Positions 16,398 through 24,874 of a stretch of 64,000 bases of DNA are shown piece after piece. This stretch comes from CAZIVP01 sp964542915. Lineage in GTDB: Bacteria > Calditrichota > Calditrichia > Calditrichales > Calditrichaceae. Position numbers and translations under genes: made by a program. The notes under the pieces were generated by a model. That model searched no databases, was not told where the DNA came from, and was given only the letters and a program-made list of their open reading frames with translations. The stretch spans positions 1 to 64,000 of the forward strand of contig CAZIVP010000009.1 of NCBI GenBank assembly GCA_964542915.1. The letters run 5' to 3'. Numbering within the stretch: position 1 is the stretch's first letter; each line of letters begins with the position of its first letter.

Positions 16398-17948
16398 ATG
16401 GCAAAGGCAATATTACACATTGACGAGCGGGATTTCACTCTGCAAACGTTGCGTTTTTTTCTTAATAAACAGCCGCGCATTGAGCTTTCGGATACAGTAG
16501 AGAATCAAATCAATCAAAGCCGCAGTATCATTGAAGATATTGTACGAGAAAAGCGGGTTGTTTACGGCATCAATACGGGATTCGGGAAATTTGCCGATGT
16601 GCGCATTAAACCGGAAGAAACCGAAGAACTGCAACGTCGATTGGTTTTGAGCCACGCCGCGGGCGTCGGCGATCCGATCCCTGTTGATCTGGTGCGTCTG
16701 ATGATGCTTCTGAAAATCAAAAATCTGGCATTGGGTTACAGCGGAGCCCGGTTGAACGTGGTGCAATTTATGGTTGATATGTTAAATAACGGAATTACGC
16801 CGGTAGTACCGGCCAAAGGGTCTGTGGGCGCCAGCGGCGATCTGGCCCCGCTGGCGCATATCGCCGCAGCCATGATGGGGGTCGGCGAGGTTTGGCGGCA
16901 AAACGGAAAATCATACAAACGACTGCCCGCTACACAAGCTCTGAAAGCGGCGTCTATGACGCCGATACGTTTCGCGGCCAAAGAGGGACTGGCCATTTTG
17001 AACGGCACACAGGCCATGCAGGCTTATGGACTGCAGGCGCTCTTACAGGCCGAAAGAGCGCTGAAAACAGCGGACATTATCGGCGCCATGAGCCTGGAAG
17101 CACTGTTCGGGACGCTAACGGCCTTTGACGATCGCATACATAAAATTCGACGTCAACCGGGACAACAGAAGACAGCGGCCAACTTCCGCACCATACTGCG
17201 GGAAAGTCCCATCGTTGAATCACATAAATATTCCGACCATAAGGTGCAGGATGCTTACAGCCTGAGATGTATACCGCAGGTGCACGGCGCCGTGCGCGAT
17301 GCGATCGAACACGTGAATAGCGTATTTTTCAATGAAATGAACGGTGTAACCGATAATCCGCTGGTTTTCCCCGATAACGGCGACGTACTTTCCGGGGGGA
17401 ATTTTCACGGAGAACCACTGGCCATGGCCGCGGATTACCTCGCTATTGCGTTGAGTGAACTGGCCGGCATCTCCGAAAGACGGATCGAACATATGCTGGA
17501 TCCGGCTGTGAGTGAAATGGCTGGATTTCTGGCTGAAGAGGGCGGCCTGAATTCCGGCTTTATGATTGCCCACGTCACGGCGGCGGCGCTGGTATCCGAA
17601 AATAAAGTGTTGGCGCATCCCGCCAGCGTGGATTCGATCCCCACATCGGCCAACAAGGAAGACCACGTTAGCATGGGCGCCCATGCTGCACGAAAAGTTG
17701 CTGAAATTGCCGAAAACCTTGAACAGGTATTGGCGATCGAATTAATTTGTGCCTGCCAGGCGTTAGACTTACGCGCGCCGTTGCAACCCTCGGAAGCGAC
17801 GGGGGCTGTTTTGGATTTGGTACGTTCCGGTATTGCACATTGGAAAGAGGATCGCTTCATACATCCGGAAATGACAAAAGCGCGGACGTTGATAAACAAT
17901 GGAAGCGTAATTGCAGCGGTAGAAGAAATCGCCGGTCCTTTACAATAA
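16398..17948 (+). CDS. hutH: histidine ammonia-lyase
   Basis: 516 aa, full length. The MIO prosthetic group forms from Ala-Ser-Gly at about residues 145-147 in GSVGASGDLAPLAH. The catalytic Tyr lies in YGINTGFG. The selectivity site reads LSHAAG, with Ser-His as in histidine ammonia-lyases rather than the aromatic pair of Phe or Tyr lyases. DAYSLRCIPQVHGA matches the family motif DPYSLRCxPQVxGA. The reaction is L-histidine to urocanate plus ammonia. No other hut gene (hutU, hutI, hutG) is nearby, so the rest of the pathway must be elsewhere. An AGAGGAG ribosome site precedes the ATG. Confidence 0.9.
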   Translation: MAKAILHIDERDFTLQTLRFFLNKQPRIELSDTVENQINQSRSIIEDIVREKRVVYGINTGFGKFADVRIKPEETEELQRRLVLSHAAGVGDPIPVDLVRLMMLLKIKNLALGYSGARLNVVQFMVDMLNNGITPVVPAKGSVGASGDLAPLAHIAAAMMGVGEVWRQNGKSYKRLPATQALKAASMTPIRFAAKEGLAILNGTQAMQAYGLQALLQAERALKTADIIGAMSLEALFGTLTAFDDRIHKIRRQPGQQKTAANFRTILRESPIVESHKYSDHKVQDAYSLRCIPQVHGAVRDAIEHVNSVFFNEMNGVTDNPLVFPDNGDVLSGGNFHGEPLAMAADYLAIALSELAGISERRIEHMLDPAVSEMAGFLAEEGGLNSGFMIAHVTAAALVSENKVLAHPASVDSIPTSANKEDHVSMGAHAARKVAEIAENLEQVLAIELICACQALDLRAPLQPSEATGAVLDLVRSGIAHWKEDRFIHPEMTKARTLINNGSVIAAVEEIAGPLQ

Positions 17949-17991
17949 ATGAACCACGATGGGGTTTAGCACTTAATTTTGGGTAAACATT

Positions 17992-18639
17992 ATGAAACGA
18001 ATCATTCGAGAAGAACAGGTCAATGTAGCCGCCTGCAATAACGGCGTTATCCACATCGATCGCGATACCATCATTACGCCTCAGGCGCGGGACCGGGCAA
18101 AGGAGCTCGGAGTAACATTTGCTGCGGCCGAAACGGAAGGCGATGAAATCACCCTCTCCTCCGGCGACCGTTTCGAAGAAGTATTTCCGGTGAAGCGGGT
18201 TGGCATAGCGTGTGACCACGGCGGGTTTTATTTGAAAGAAACGGTCAAAAAATTCCTTCGCGATCAGGGTTACGTTGTGCATGATTACGGTCCGCAATCC
18301 CCGCAGCCGTGTGATTATCCCGATTACGCGTTTCAGGTGGCAAGGGCCGTGGCCGAAGGCAAAATGGATCGCGGCATCATGATCGACAGTGTTGGCATCG
18401 GTTCGGCAATGGCGGCTAACAAAACGCAAGGAATACTGGCGGCCAAATGTAACGACGCCACGGAGGCCCGAAGCGCCCGCGAGCATAATTTTGCCAATGT
18501 CTTAACCCTGGGCGCGAAAATCATCGGCGAATCGACGGCGTTGGATATCGTTCGCACGTTTTTGGAAACCAAAGGCGGCGCCATACGCCATCAGAGGCGT
18601 GTTCAAAAAATCATGCAGGCGGAGTGTCGCAAGCGCTGA
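17992..18639 (+). CDS. RpiB/LacAB-family sugar-phosphate isomerase with an extra N-terminal domain
   Basis: 215 aa. Residues about 65-205 are an RpiB fold: VGIACDHGGFYLKE (substrate His-containing loop), DYGPQSPQPCDYPDYA, then GIMIDSVGIGSAMAANK and SAREHNFANVLTLGA. Canonical RpiB has ICGTGIG at the third motif with a catalytic Cys; here Asp-Ser takes that place. Residues 1-60 hold an extra segment (IIREEQV ... DTIITPQARDRAKELGV) that resembles the N-terminal element seen in microcompartment-associated proteins. Canonical RpiB interconverts ribose and ribulose 5-phosphate; with the changed residue the substrate or activity may differ. It follows hutH by 43 bp. Confidence 0.75.
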   Translation: MKRIIREEQVNVAACNNGVIHIDRDTIITPQARDRAKELGVTFAAAETEGDEITLSSGDRFEEVFPVKRVGIACDHGGFYLKETVKKFLRDQGYVVHDYGPQSPQPCDYPDYAFQVARAVAEGKMDRGIMIDSVGIGSAMAANKTQGILAAKCNDATEARSAREHNFANVLTLGAKIIGESTALDIVRTFLETKGGAIRHQRRVQKIMQAECRKR

Positions 18640-18735
18640 TTTACTGTCTTTTCCTACCTCTGTGATCCGGCTTAAAAAACCACGACGGTCATATGGTTCC
18701 GATATAAACCGGGCGCTGAAAGCTCAATAGCGTGT

Positions 18736-19272
18736 TCAAGGTAATCGCTTTTGTTTCTGCTTGTGAACAAATGCGATGTGATTTTCTCTTAGCCATTGTC
18801 GGGCGTTTCGTTCAAAAAGAGAGTCGCGGAGTTCGAGAAAACGTTGATGCAATGCGATGTGTTTACGCGTAAGACGAATGAAACGGTCGTATTCGCCATA
18901 ACGGTGAATAATGTACCAATATTTGCGGAATAAACCGGGATGCGTCTCCCTAATTTGTTCGGCAAAATCCGACATGAGGGTAAATATATGCTGATAGAAT
19001 TGATCGGGGATAAATAAGTGGTGCTCGGGCGCAGGCAGAAGTTCAAGGATGAGCTGATGCCTGTCGTAGAATTCAATCGTTTCCCGGAGATTTAACATGG
19101 AGATTAAAAGATCGTCATTGCTCGGGATGTTTAATATATTGCCGTTCTGTAGATTGAGGAAACACTCCATTTTGATTCCCGGCCCGCGATGGAGCACAAA
19201 AGCCAGTTCATCCAGATTAATGGACAGACGGCGCTTCCGTTTTAATTGATCCGCTTGGTGTAACATATACAA
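18736..19272 (-). CDS. UPF0158-like protein of unknown function
   Basis: 178 aa on the minus strand. The N-terminal pattern (INLDELAFVLHRG, a hydrophobic strand, and ECFLNLQNGNILNIP) resembles UPF0158 proteins, which begin with VDLEELxxAM and then YYLDLxTGEV. The C-terminal half is helical and rich in basic and aromatic residues (WLRENHIAFVHKQKQKRLP). No catalytic motif is recognisable. It is isolated: convergent with rpiB and divergent from the giant protease gene. Confidence 0.5.
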   Translation of the reverse strand: MYMLHQADQLKRKRRLSINLDELAFVLHRGPGIKMECFLNLQNGNILNIPSNDDLLISMLNLRETIEFYDRHQLILELLPAPEHHLFIPDQFYQHIFTLMSDFAEQIRETHPGLFRKYWYIIHRYGEYDRFIRLTRKHIALHQRFLELRDSLFERNARQWLRENHIAFVHKQKQKRLP

Positions 19273-19374
19273 GAGGACCCCTTCGCTTTATACGAGATTG
19301 GTGATATATCGCATGGAAGTAAATGATAAAATTTTTATATTAACTTAATAACCGGCATTATTGTGAGCAACTAA

Positions 19375-22300
19375 ATGAAAAAGGAAGCTACGAAAGAGAT
19401 CGCATTTATGAAACGATTCATTCCAATAGTACTTATGGTATGTTTCATGGCATTACCGCTTTTTGCTCAGTCTCCGCCCACGCATTATTACTATAACGGC
19501 CAACCAATTGAACTGCAACTCCATACACAACAGATCATTGTTCACTTAAACAGACAAGCTCCTTTCACTGACATACGTAACGACATCAGCGCCCGGCTCG
19601 ATCGTTCGATTGATCAAATGCGTCCCGTTCACGGCGAACACATTCAGTTAATTGAATTTGAACAATCGCTTTCATCCGAAAATCTGAAGGATGAGATTGC
19701 GAATCTAAAAGGCGAACAAGGCGTGCGTATGGCTGCGCCGGTCTATCGTTATGGTCATGTCCGCGCCGGCGTTACCGATCGTTTCATTGTTCGCTTCCAA
19801 CCGAATGTTGCCATGGATCAAATCGAACGCATCAATCGCTCTCAACAGGTGAAAATAGATCGAATGATTGCTGAGAACACCTATGTACTTTCGGTAAATA
19901 AAACCACCGGTCTGAATGGTCTCATGGCGGCAAACCGCTATCACGATTTTGCGGAAACCGTATGGTCCACCCCCGATTTCGTCTTTATGGACTGGGAACT
20001 GCTCAATGCAGATTTGAACGATACTTACTGGAAACAGCAATGGGCGCACCGCAATACCGGCCAGAGCGTGGCCACCGGCGCCGATGAAACCTTCCCCCAA
20101 CAAGTAAAAGGCTATGAGGATGCGGATATGGATGTGGATGGAGCATGGAATCTGTTGGAGCAAAACGGCGTCAGCGCCGGCGGTAGCAAGCAAATTCTTG
20201 TGGCGATCGTTGACAGCGGCATCGATCACGAACATCCCGATTTGGATGATCAGTTTTACAGTTATGGCAAAGATTTTACCGGCGAGGGCACAACCGATGA
20301 TGTTCAGGGGCACGGTACCGCATGCGCCGGTATTGTCGCTGCCGAGGGCAACAATGGTTTTGGCGTGGCCGGCGTTGCCTATAATGTGCAGCTACTACCG
20401 GTAAAATTCTACAGTCTTTATGGCGGCGCAACCAATTCCGAAATGGCGGAAGCCATTGACTATGCCTGGCAAGAGGGCTCCGATGTTCTTAGCAATAGTT
20501 GGAGCGGCGACCCGCCCAATGACGCCCTGGACGACGCCCTTTACCGCGCCAAAACACAGGGACGCGACGGGAAAGGGTGCGTCATTTTTTATTCCAGCGG
20601 TAATAAAGGCCATGAAGGTGTGAGTTATCCTTCTTATAACGACGAAGTCATTTCGATCGGCGCTTCCAATATGTTTGATGAAAAGAAAAACCCCGGCAGC
20701 GGGGATTACATTAAAAAATGGGGCGGAAATTATGGTTCGGAATTGGATATGGTTGCCCCCGCTCTCGTCTATACCACTGATCTGGTGGGAAGCGATGGAT
20801 TCGAAGAAGGCGATTATAATGCCACCTTTGGCGGTACTTCCGCAGCCTGTCCAAACGCCTCTGCTGTGGCCGCCCTGGTATTATCGGCCGACCCTAATCT
20901 AACTTCTGATCAGGTACAACAGATCATGGAACAGACCGCCGATCGCATCGAGCTATATCCCTATGACGAAAATGGTTGGAATAAACATGTGGGCAATGGA
21001 CGCGTTAACGCCCTTGGCGCGGTGCGGGCAGCCCTTAATATGAACGGCGACCGACCGGTATTCGCTCATACACCTTTAAAGCCCACCTCGGAAACCATCG
21101 GGCGCACGGTTAAGGCCGTCATTCGTGATGATGACGGTATCGATAATAACAGCGACAACTACCGTCCGCGCGTATGGTACCAGACTATTTTTAATTCGGA
21201 CACCAGTAATTGGCAAAGCATATACGATGAAGACGGTCCAAGCGGAGATACCTATCAATTCAGTATCCCTGCTCAAAGTTGGGGTACTCAGGTACGATAT
21301 TATATTGCAGCCCGAGATAACAGTTCGGAACACCGCGCCTCCACCTTTCCGTTTGGCGGAAGCGGTAATGATCCGCCCGGCAATCAACCCCCGCCGCGGT
21401 TATTGCGTTATCACGTGGGCGACTTCGAAACACAGACTTACCAGAGCTCCGATGTGCCGATCAGTTGGAGCGACTGGCACGGACATACCTCCAATTTAAA
21501 TGTACCCGATAATCACAATATCGTGGATGTCGATGCGTCCATCAATGTGAGCGGCCAAATTCAGGACTTTGCTATAACACTGGAAACGCCCGATCAGCTT
21601 GGCGCCGGGATAACGATGCTTCATGAAGGGGATGCGTACGATTATACGACCTTTGATGACGAAGCAGATATGCTGATAACCGAGGGAAGTCCTCCCTATA
21701 GCGGACGGTTTCAACCGGACAACGGAATGTTTGTGTTCGACGGCAAAGAGAGCGCGGGCGACTGGACGTTGCGCGTTTACGACGATACCTATTACAACAA
21801 CGGCGGTACCATCCACGATTGGAGCGTCGATATTACGTATACCAAGCCCCTCAATCCGCCACAGGTTTCAGATATCCCCGACCAGACCATTTCCCAGGGT
21901 GAATCGTTCAATTCGATTGACCTGGACGCGTACGTCAGCGATGCGGATCATTCCGATGAAGAGATGGAGTGGAGTTATTCCGGTAATGAAGAATTGCTGG
22001 TTTCCATCGATACGGTGAACCGTGTCGCAACCATAGAAACACCTTCCGATTCCTGGCACGGCTCCGAAACCATAACGTTTACGGCGACGGACCCTACACT
22101 CTTAACCGACGGCGACCAGGCCGTTTTTACCGTCCTTGACGATAATGATCCGCCGAATGTAAGCAATATTCCGTCGCAGGAAGTGGCGGAAGGCCAAACA
22201 TTTGAATCGATTTCGCTTGATGAATATGTGGATGATCCCGACAATACGGATGCCGAGATGACCTGGACAGCCAGCGGCAATGACCGTTTGGAGGTGGAAA

Positions 22301-24750
22301 TCGACGATCAGCGCGAGGCGACCATCATCATACCGGATGAGGATTGGAACGGCAGCGAAACCATCACCTTTAGGGCCACCGATCCCGGCGATCTGTGGGA
22401 TGAAGATGCGGCTACCTTTACCGTCACAGCCGTCAACGATACGCCGCGTATAACCTCCACGGCGGATACGACCTCCATCGAGGATCAGCTTTACGAGTAC
22501 AGGGTAATGGCGGAAGATGCCGATAAAAATGATACACTGCGATACGTACTGATCACCGCTCCCGATTTTTTGAGCATAGAGACCCAAAGCGGGTTAATTA
22601 AAGGAACTCCTCTCAACGAAGATGTGGGCGCCCATGACATTCGGGTGCGGGTCAGCGATAGCTCGGATGCTTATGATGAGCAGTATTATCAGTTGGAGGT
22701 GAAGAATACGAATGATAGTCCGCAGGTAACCGATATCCCTGACCAGGAGGCGGCGGAAGGTCAAACCTTTGAATCGATTTCGCTTGATGAATATGGGGAT
22801 GATCCTGACAATTCAGATGCCGAGATGACCTGGACAGCCAGCGGCAATGACCATTTGGAGGTGGAAATCGACGATCAGCGTGTGGCGACCATCATCATAC
22901 CGGATGAGGATTGGAACGGCAGCGAAACCATCACCTTTAGGGCCACCGATCCCGGCGAACTGTGGGATGAAGATGCGGCTACCTTTACCGTCATAGCCGT
23001 CAACGATACGCCGCGTATCACCTCCACGGCGGATACAACGGCCATCGAGGATCAGCTTTACGAGTACCAGGTTACGGCCGAGGATGTTGATGAGAACGAC
23101 AGCCTGAGCTTTGCATTACTGGATTCGCCGCATTTTTTAAGCATCAACAGCGAAAGCGGTTTAATCAGCGGCACTCCGCAGGAAGGCGATGCAGGCGAGT
23201 ATATGGTACGGGTCAAGGTGGAAGACGCAGCCGGCGCCGGTGATGAACAACAATACACACTGTCGGTCGATGATGAAAACAATGCTCCGGTGGTAAACGA
23301 TATACCGGATCGCATCATTAAGGAAGGCGACCATTTTAAATCCATTGAATTGGACGTATATGTCAGTGATCCCGATAACGAAGTGAGCGAGATGACGTGG
23401 ACGGCGAACGGAAATGATAGCTTAGAGGTGGAAATTGACGATCAGCGCGTGGCGACGATTGTTATTCCGAATGAAGATTGGAACGGCAGCGAAACCATCA
23501 CCTTTAGGGCCACCGATCCCGGCGATCTGTGGGATGAAGATGCGGCTACCTTTACCGTAACGGCCGAGAACGATACGCCGCGGGTGTATGATATACCGGA
23601 CCAGGAGGTGGTTGAGGGAACAGCGTTTCAATCCATTCTCCTTGATGATTATGTGCAGGACCCGGATCATGGCGATGCGGATATTCAGTGGCAGGCCAGT
23701 GGCTACACAGAACTGAACGTCCACATCGATAGCGATCGACGGGCTACCGTTACAACGCCCGATGAAGAATGGAACGGAAGTGAAACCGTCACGTTCACGG
23801 CAACGGATCCGGAGGGCGCCGGTCATTCCGATTCAGCGCGGTTCACGGCGACGGCGGTCGATGATACGCCGGTAATCGCTTCCGGGCTACCCGCGCTCGT
23901 CGCCGCTGAAGACGACACCCTGTGGTATCCGGTTTCCGATTTCTATCCCTATGTAACCGATCCCGACGATCCGGATAGTCTTTTGGATTATTCCCTGCAG
24001 ACCGATGAGACGCACATAACGATCGAATCGCAACAGGATATGTTTGTCATCAACGGTTCAAGAGATTGGTACGGGTCGGACAGCCTTCTGCTCGTGGTCG
24101 GTGATAAGAACAGTGCGGATTCATCGAAACTGCAACTCACCATCTACGCACGGAACGATGCTCCTGCAATTACGGGTTTACCCGACAGCGTCTATTACCA
24201 GTCGGGGGATTCGACGCATCTGAATTTGCAGAATTATGAAAGCGACGCCGATTTACCGAACGATTCCCTGCACTGGCGGTTTACCGTTTCGGATACGTTT
24301 ATTGAGTATCGTTACGATACAGGCACGAAGCGGCTTACGCTTACCAGTGCGGAAAGTCCGTCTGATTTTAGCGGTGCAATGATCGTTACCTTGACAGACG
24401 ATAGTACCGCCAGCGACCGGGATACGCTGGGTATTGCGGTCGCTAAAACGGTAACGACCTTAGCGGGGCCAAAGGATATGAGTCCCTCCCGAACGGAACT
24501 ATTACCGAATTATCCCAATCCTTTTAATCCGGTTACACGTATTCGTTATACGTTAAACGAAAGGGCGAAGGTCATCATTGAAGTATTTGATACGAGAGGC
24601 CGGAAAGTGACCACTTTATTACAGCAGAGAAAGCATGCGGGTCGCTTTGAAATTATTGTGAATGCCCGAAATTGGCCGAGTGGCTTGTATTATATTCGCA
24701 TGCGGGCCGGCGACGTCATTCAATCCCGTAAAATGATTTTATTGAAATAA
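19375..24750 (+). CDS. giant T9SS-exported subtilisin-like protease with tandem adhesin-like repeats
   Basis: 1791 aa from the ATG at 19375; an ATG at 19408 (MKRFIPIVLM) gives a more usual signal peptide ending at LFAQ. Subtilase domain: Asp in AIVDSGIDHEHPD (about 279), His in GHGTACAG (about 312), Ser in GGTSAACPNAS (about 487). A proprotein-convertase P-like domain spans about 687-822. Residues 825-1640 are alternating Ig-like (tandem-95 type) and cadherin-like (He_PIG type) modules with the motifs DWNGSETITF and IEDQLYEY. The C-terminal 85 residues are a T9SS sorting domain (NYPNPFNPVTRIRYTL, then FDTRGRKV). It is likely exported and attached to the cell surface. Confidence 0.9.
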   Translation: MKKEATKEIAFMKRFIPIVLMVCFMALPLFAQSPPTHYYYNGQPIELQLHTQQIIVHLNRQAPFTDIRNDISARLDRSIDQMRPVHGEHIQLIEFEQSLSSENLKDEIANLKGEQGVRMAAPVYRYGHVRAGVTDRFIVRFQPNVAMDQIERINRSQQVKIDRMIAENTYVLSVNKTTGLNGLMAANRYHDFAETVWSTPDFVFMDWELLNADLNDTYWKQQWAHRNTGQSVATGADETFPQQVKGYEDADMDVDGAWNLLEQNGVSAGGSKQILVAIVDSGIDHEHPDLDDQFYSYGKDFTGEGTTDDVQGHGTACAGIVAAEGNNGFGVAGVAYNVQLLPVKFYSLYGGATNSEMAEAIDYAWQEGSDVLSNSWSGDPPNDALDDALYRAKTQGRDGKGCVIFYSSGNKGHEGVSYPSYNDEVISIGASNMFDEKKNPGSGDYIKKWGGNYGSELDMVAPALVYTTDLVGSDGFEEGDYNATFGGTSAACPNASAVAALVLSADPNLTSDQVQQIMEQTADRIELYPYDENGWNKHVGNGRVNALGAVRAALNMNGDRPVFAHTPLKPTSETIGRTVKAVIRDDDGIDNNSDNYRPRVWYQTIFNSDTSNWQSIYDEDGPSGDTYQFSIPAQSWGTQVRYYIAARDNSSEHRASTFPFGGSGNDPPGNQPPPRLLRYHVGDFETQTYQSSDVPISWSDWHGHTSNLNVPDNHNIVDVDASINVSGQIQDFAITLETPDQLGAGITMLHEGDAYDYTTFDDEADMLITEGSPPYSGRFQPDNGMFVFDGKESAGDWTLRVYDDTYYNNGGTIHDWSVDITYTKPLNPPQVSDIPDQTISQGESFNSIDLDAYVSDADHSDEEMEWSYSGNEELLVSIDTVNRVATIETPSDSWHGSETITFTATDPTLLTDGDQAVFTVLDDNDPPNVSNIPSQEVAEGQTFESISLDEYVDDPDNTDAEMTWTASGNDRLEVEIDDQREATIIIPDEDWNGSETITFRATDPGDLWDEDAATFTVTAVNDTPRITSTADTTSIEDQLYEYRVMAEDADKNDTLRYVLITAPDFLSIETQSGLIKGTPLNEDVGAHDIRVRVSDSSDAYDEQYYQLEVKNTNDSPQVTDIPDQEAAEGQTFESISLDEYGDDPDNSDAEMTWTASGNDHLEVEIDDQRVATIIIPDEDWNGSETITFRATDPGELWDEDAATFTVIAVNDTPRITSTADTTAIEDQLYEYQVTAEDVDENDSLSFALLDSPHFLSINSESGLISGTPQEGDAGEYMVRVKVEDAAGAGDEQQYTLSVDDENNAPVVNDIPDRIIKEGDHFKSIELDVYVSDPDNEVSEMTWTANGNDSLEVEIDDQRVATIVIPNEDWNGSETITFRATDPGDLWDEDAATFTVTAENDTPRVYDIPDQEVVEGTAFQSILLDDYVQDPDHGDADIQWQASGYTELNVHIDSDRRATVTTPDEEWNGSETVTFTATDPEGAGHSDSARFTATAVDDTPVIASGLPALVAAEDDTLWYPVSDFYPYVTDPDDPDSLLDYSLQTDETHITIESQQDMFVINGSRDWYGSDSLLLVVGDKNSADSSKLQLTIYARNDAPAITGLPDSVYYQSGDSTHLNLQNYESDADLPNDSLHWRFTVSDTFIEYRYDTGTKRLTLTSAESPSDFSGAMIVTLTDDSTASDRDTLGIAVAKTVTTLAGPKDMSPSRTELLPNYPNPFNPVTRIRYTLNERAKVIIEVFDTRGRKVTTLLQQRKHAGRFEIIVNARNWPSGLYYIRMRAGDVIQSRKMILLK
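22140..23600 (+). repeat. 567-bp tandem repeats inside the giant protease gene
   Basis: The block starting TTGGAACGGCAGCGAAACC occurs at 22344, 22911 and 23478, exactly 567 bp (189 codons) apart. Long stretches around these points are almost identical. Each unit encodes one Ig-like plus one cadherin-like module. A fourth, more diverged Ig-like unit follows near 23770. Identity this high at the DNA level suggests recent duplication or gene conversion. Confidence 0.85.
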
Positions 24751-24821
24751 CGTTCAAGTCTCCACCCGGGAAACCGATTGCAATAATTAGAGGCTTTTTA
24801 TGACTCCTCCTTTAAAGGCCG

Positions 24822-24852
24822 CCCCGCAAATTCAGATTTGCGGGGTTTTTTT
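24822..24852 (+). terminator. intrinsic terminator after the giant protease gene
   Basis: CCCCGCAAAT-TCAG-ATTTGCGGGG is a 10-bp perfect stem with a 4-nt loop, followed by seven T. It lies 72 bp after the stop of the giant protease gene and just before the 3' end of the convergent protease gene. Confidence 0.9.
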
Positions 24853-24874
24853 ATGGATAACGGGCGAACGGCCT

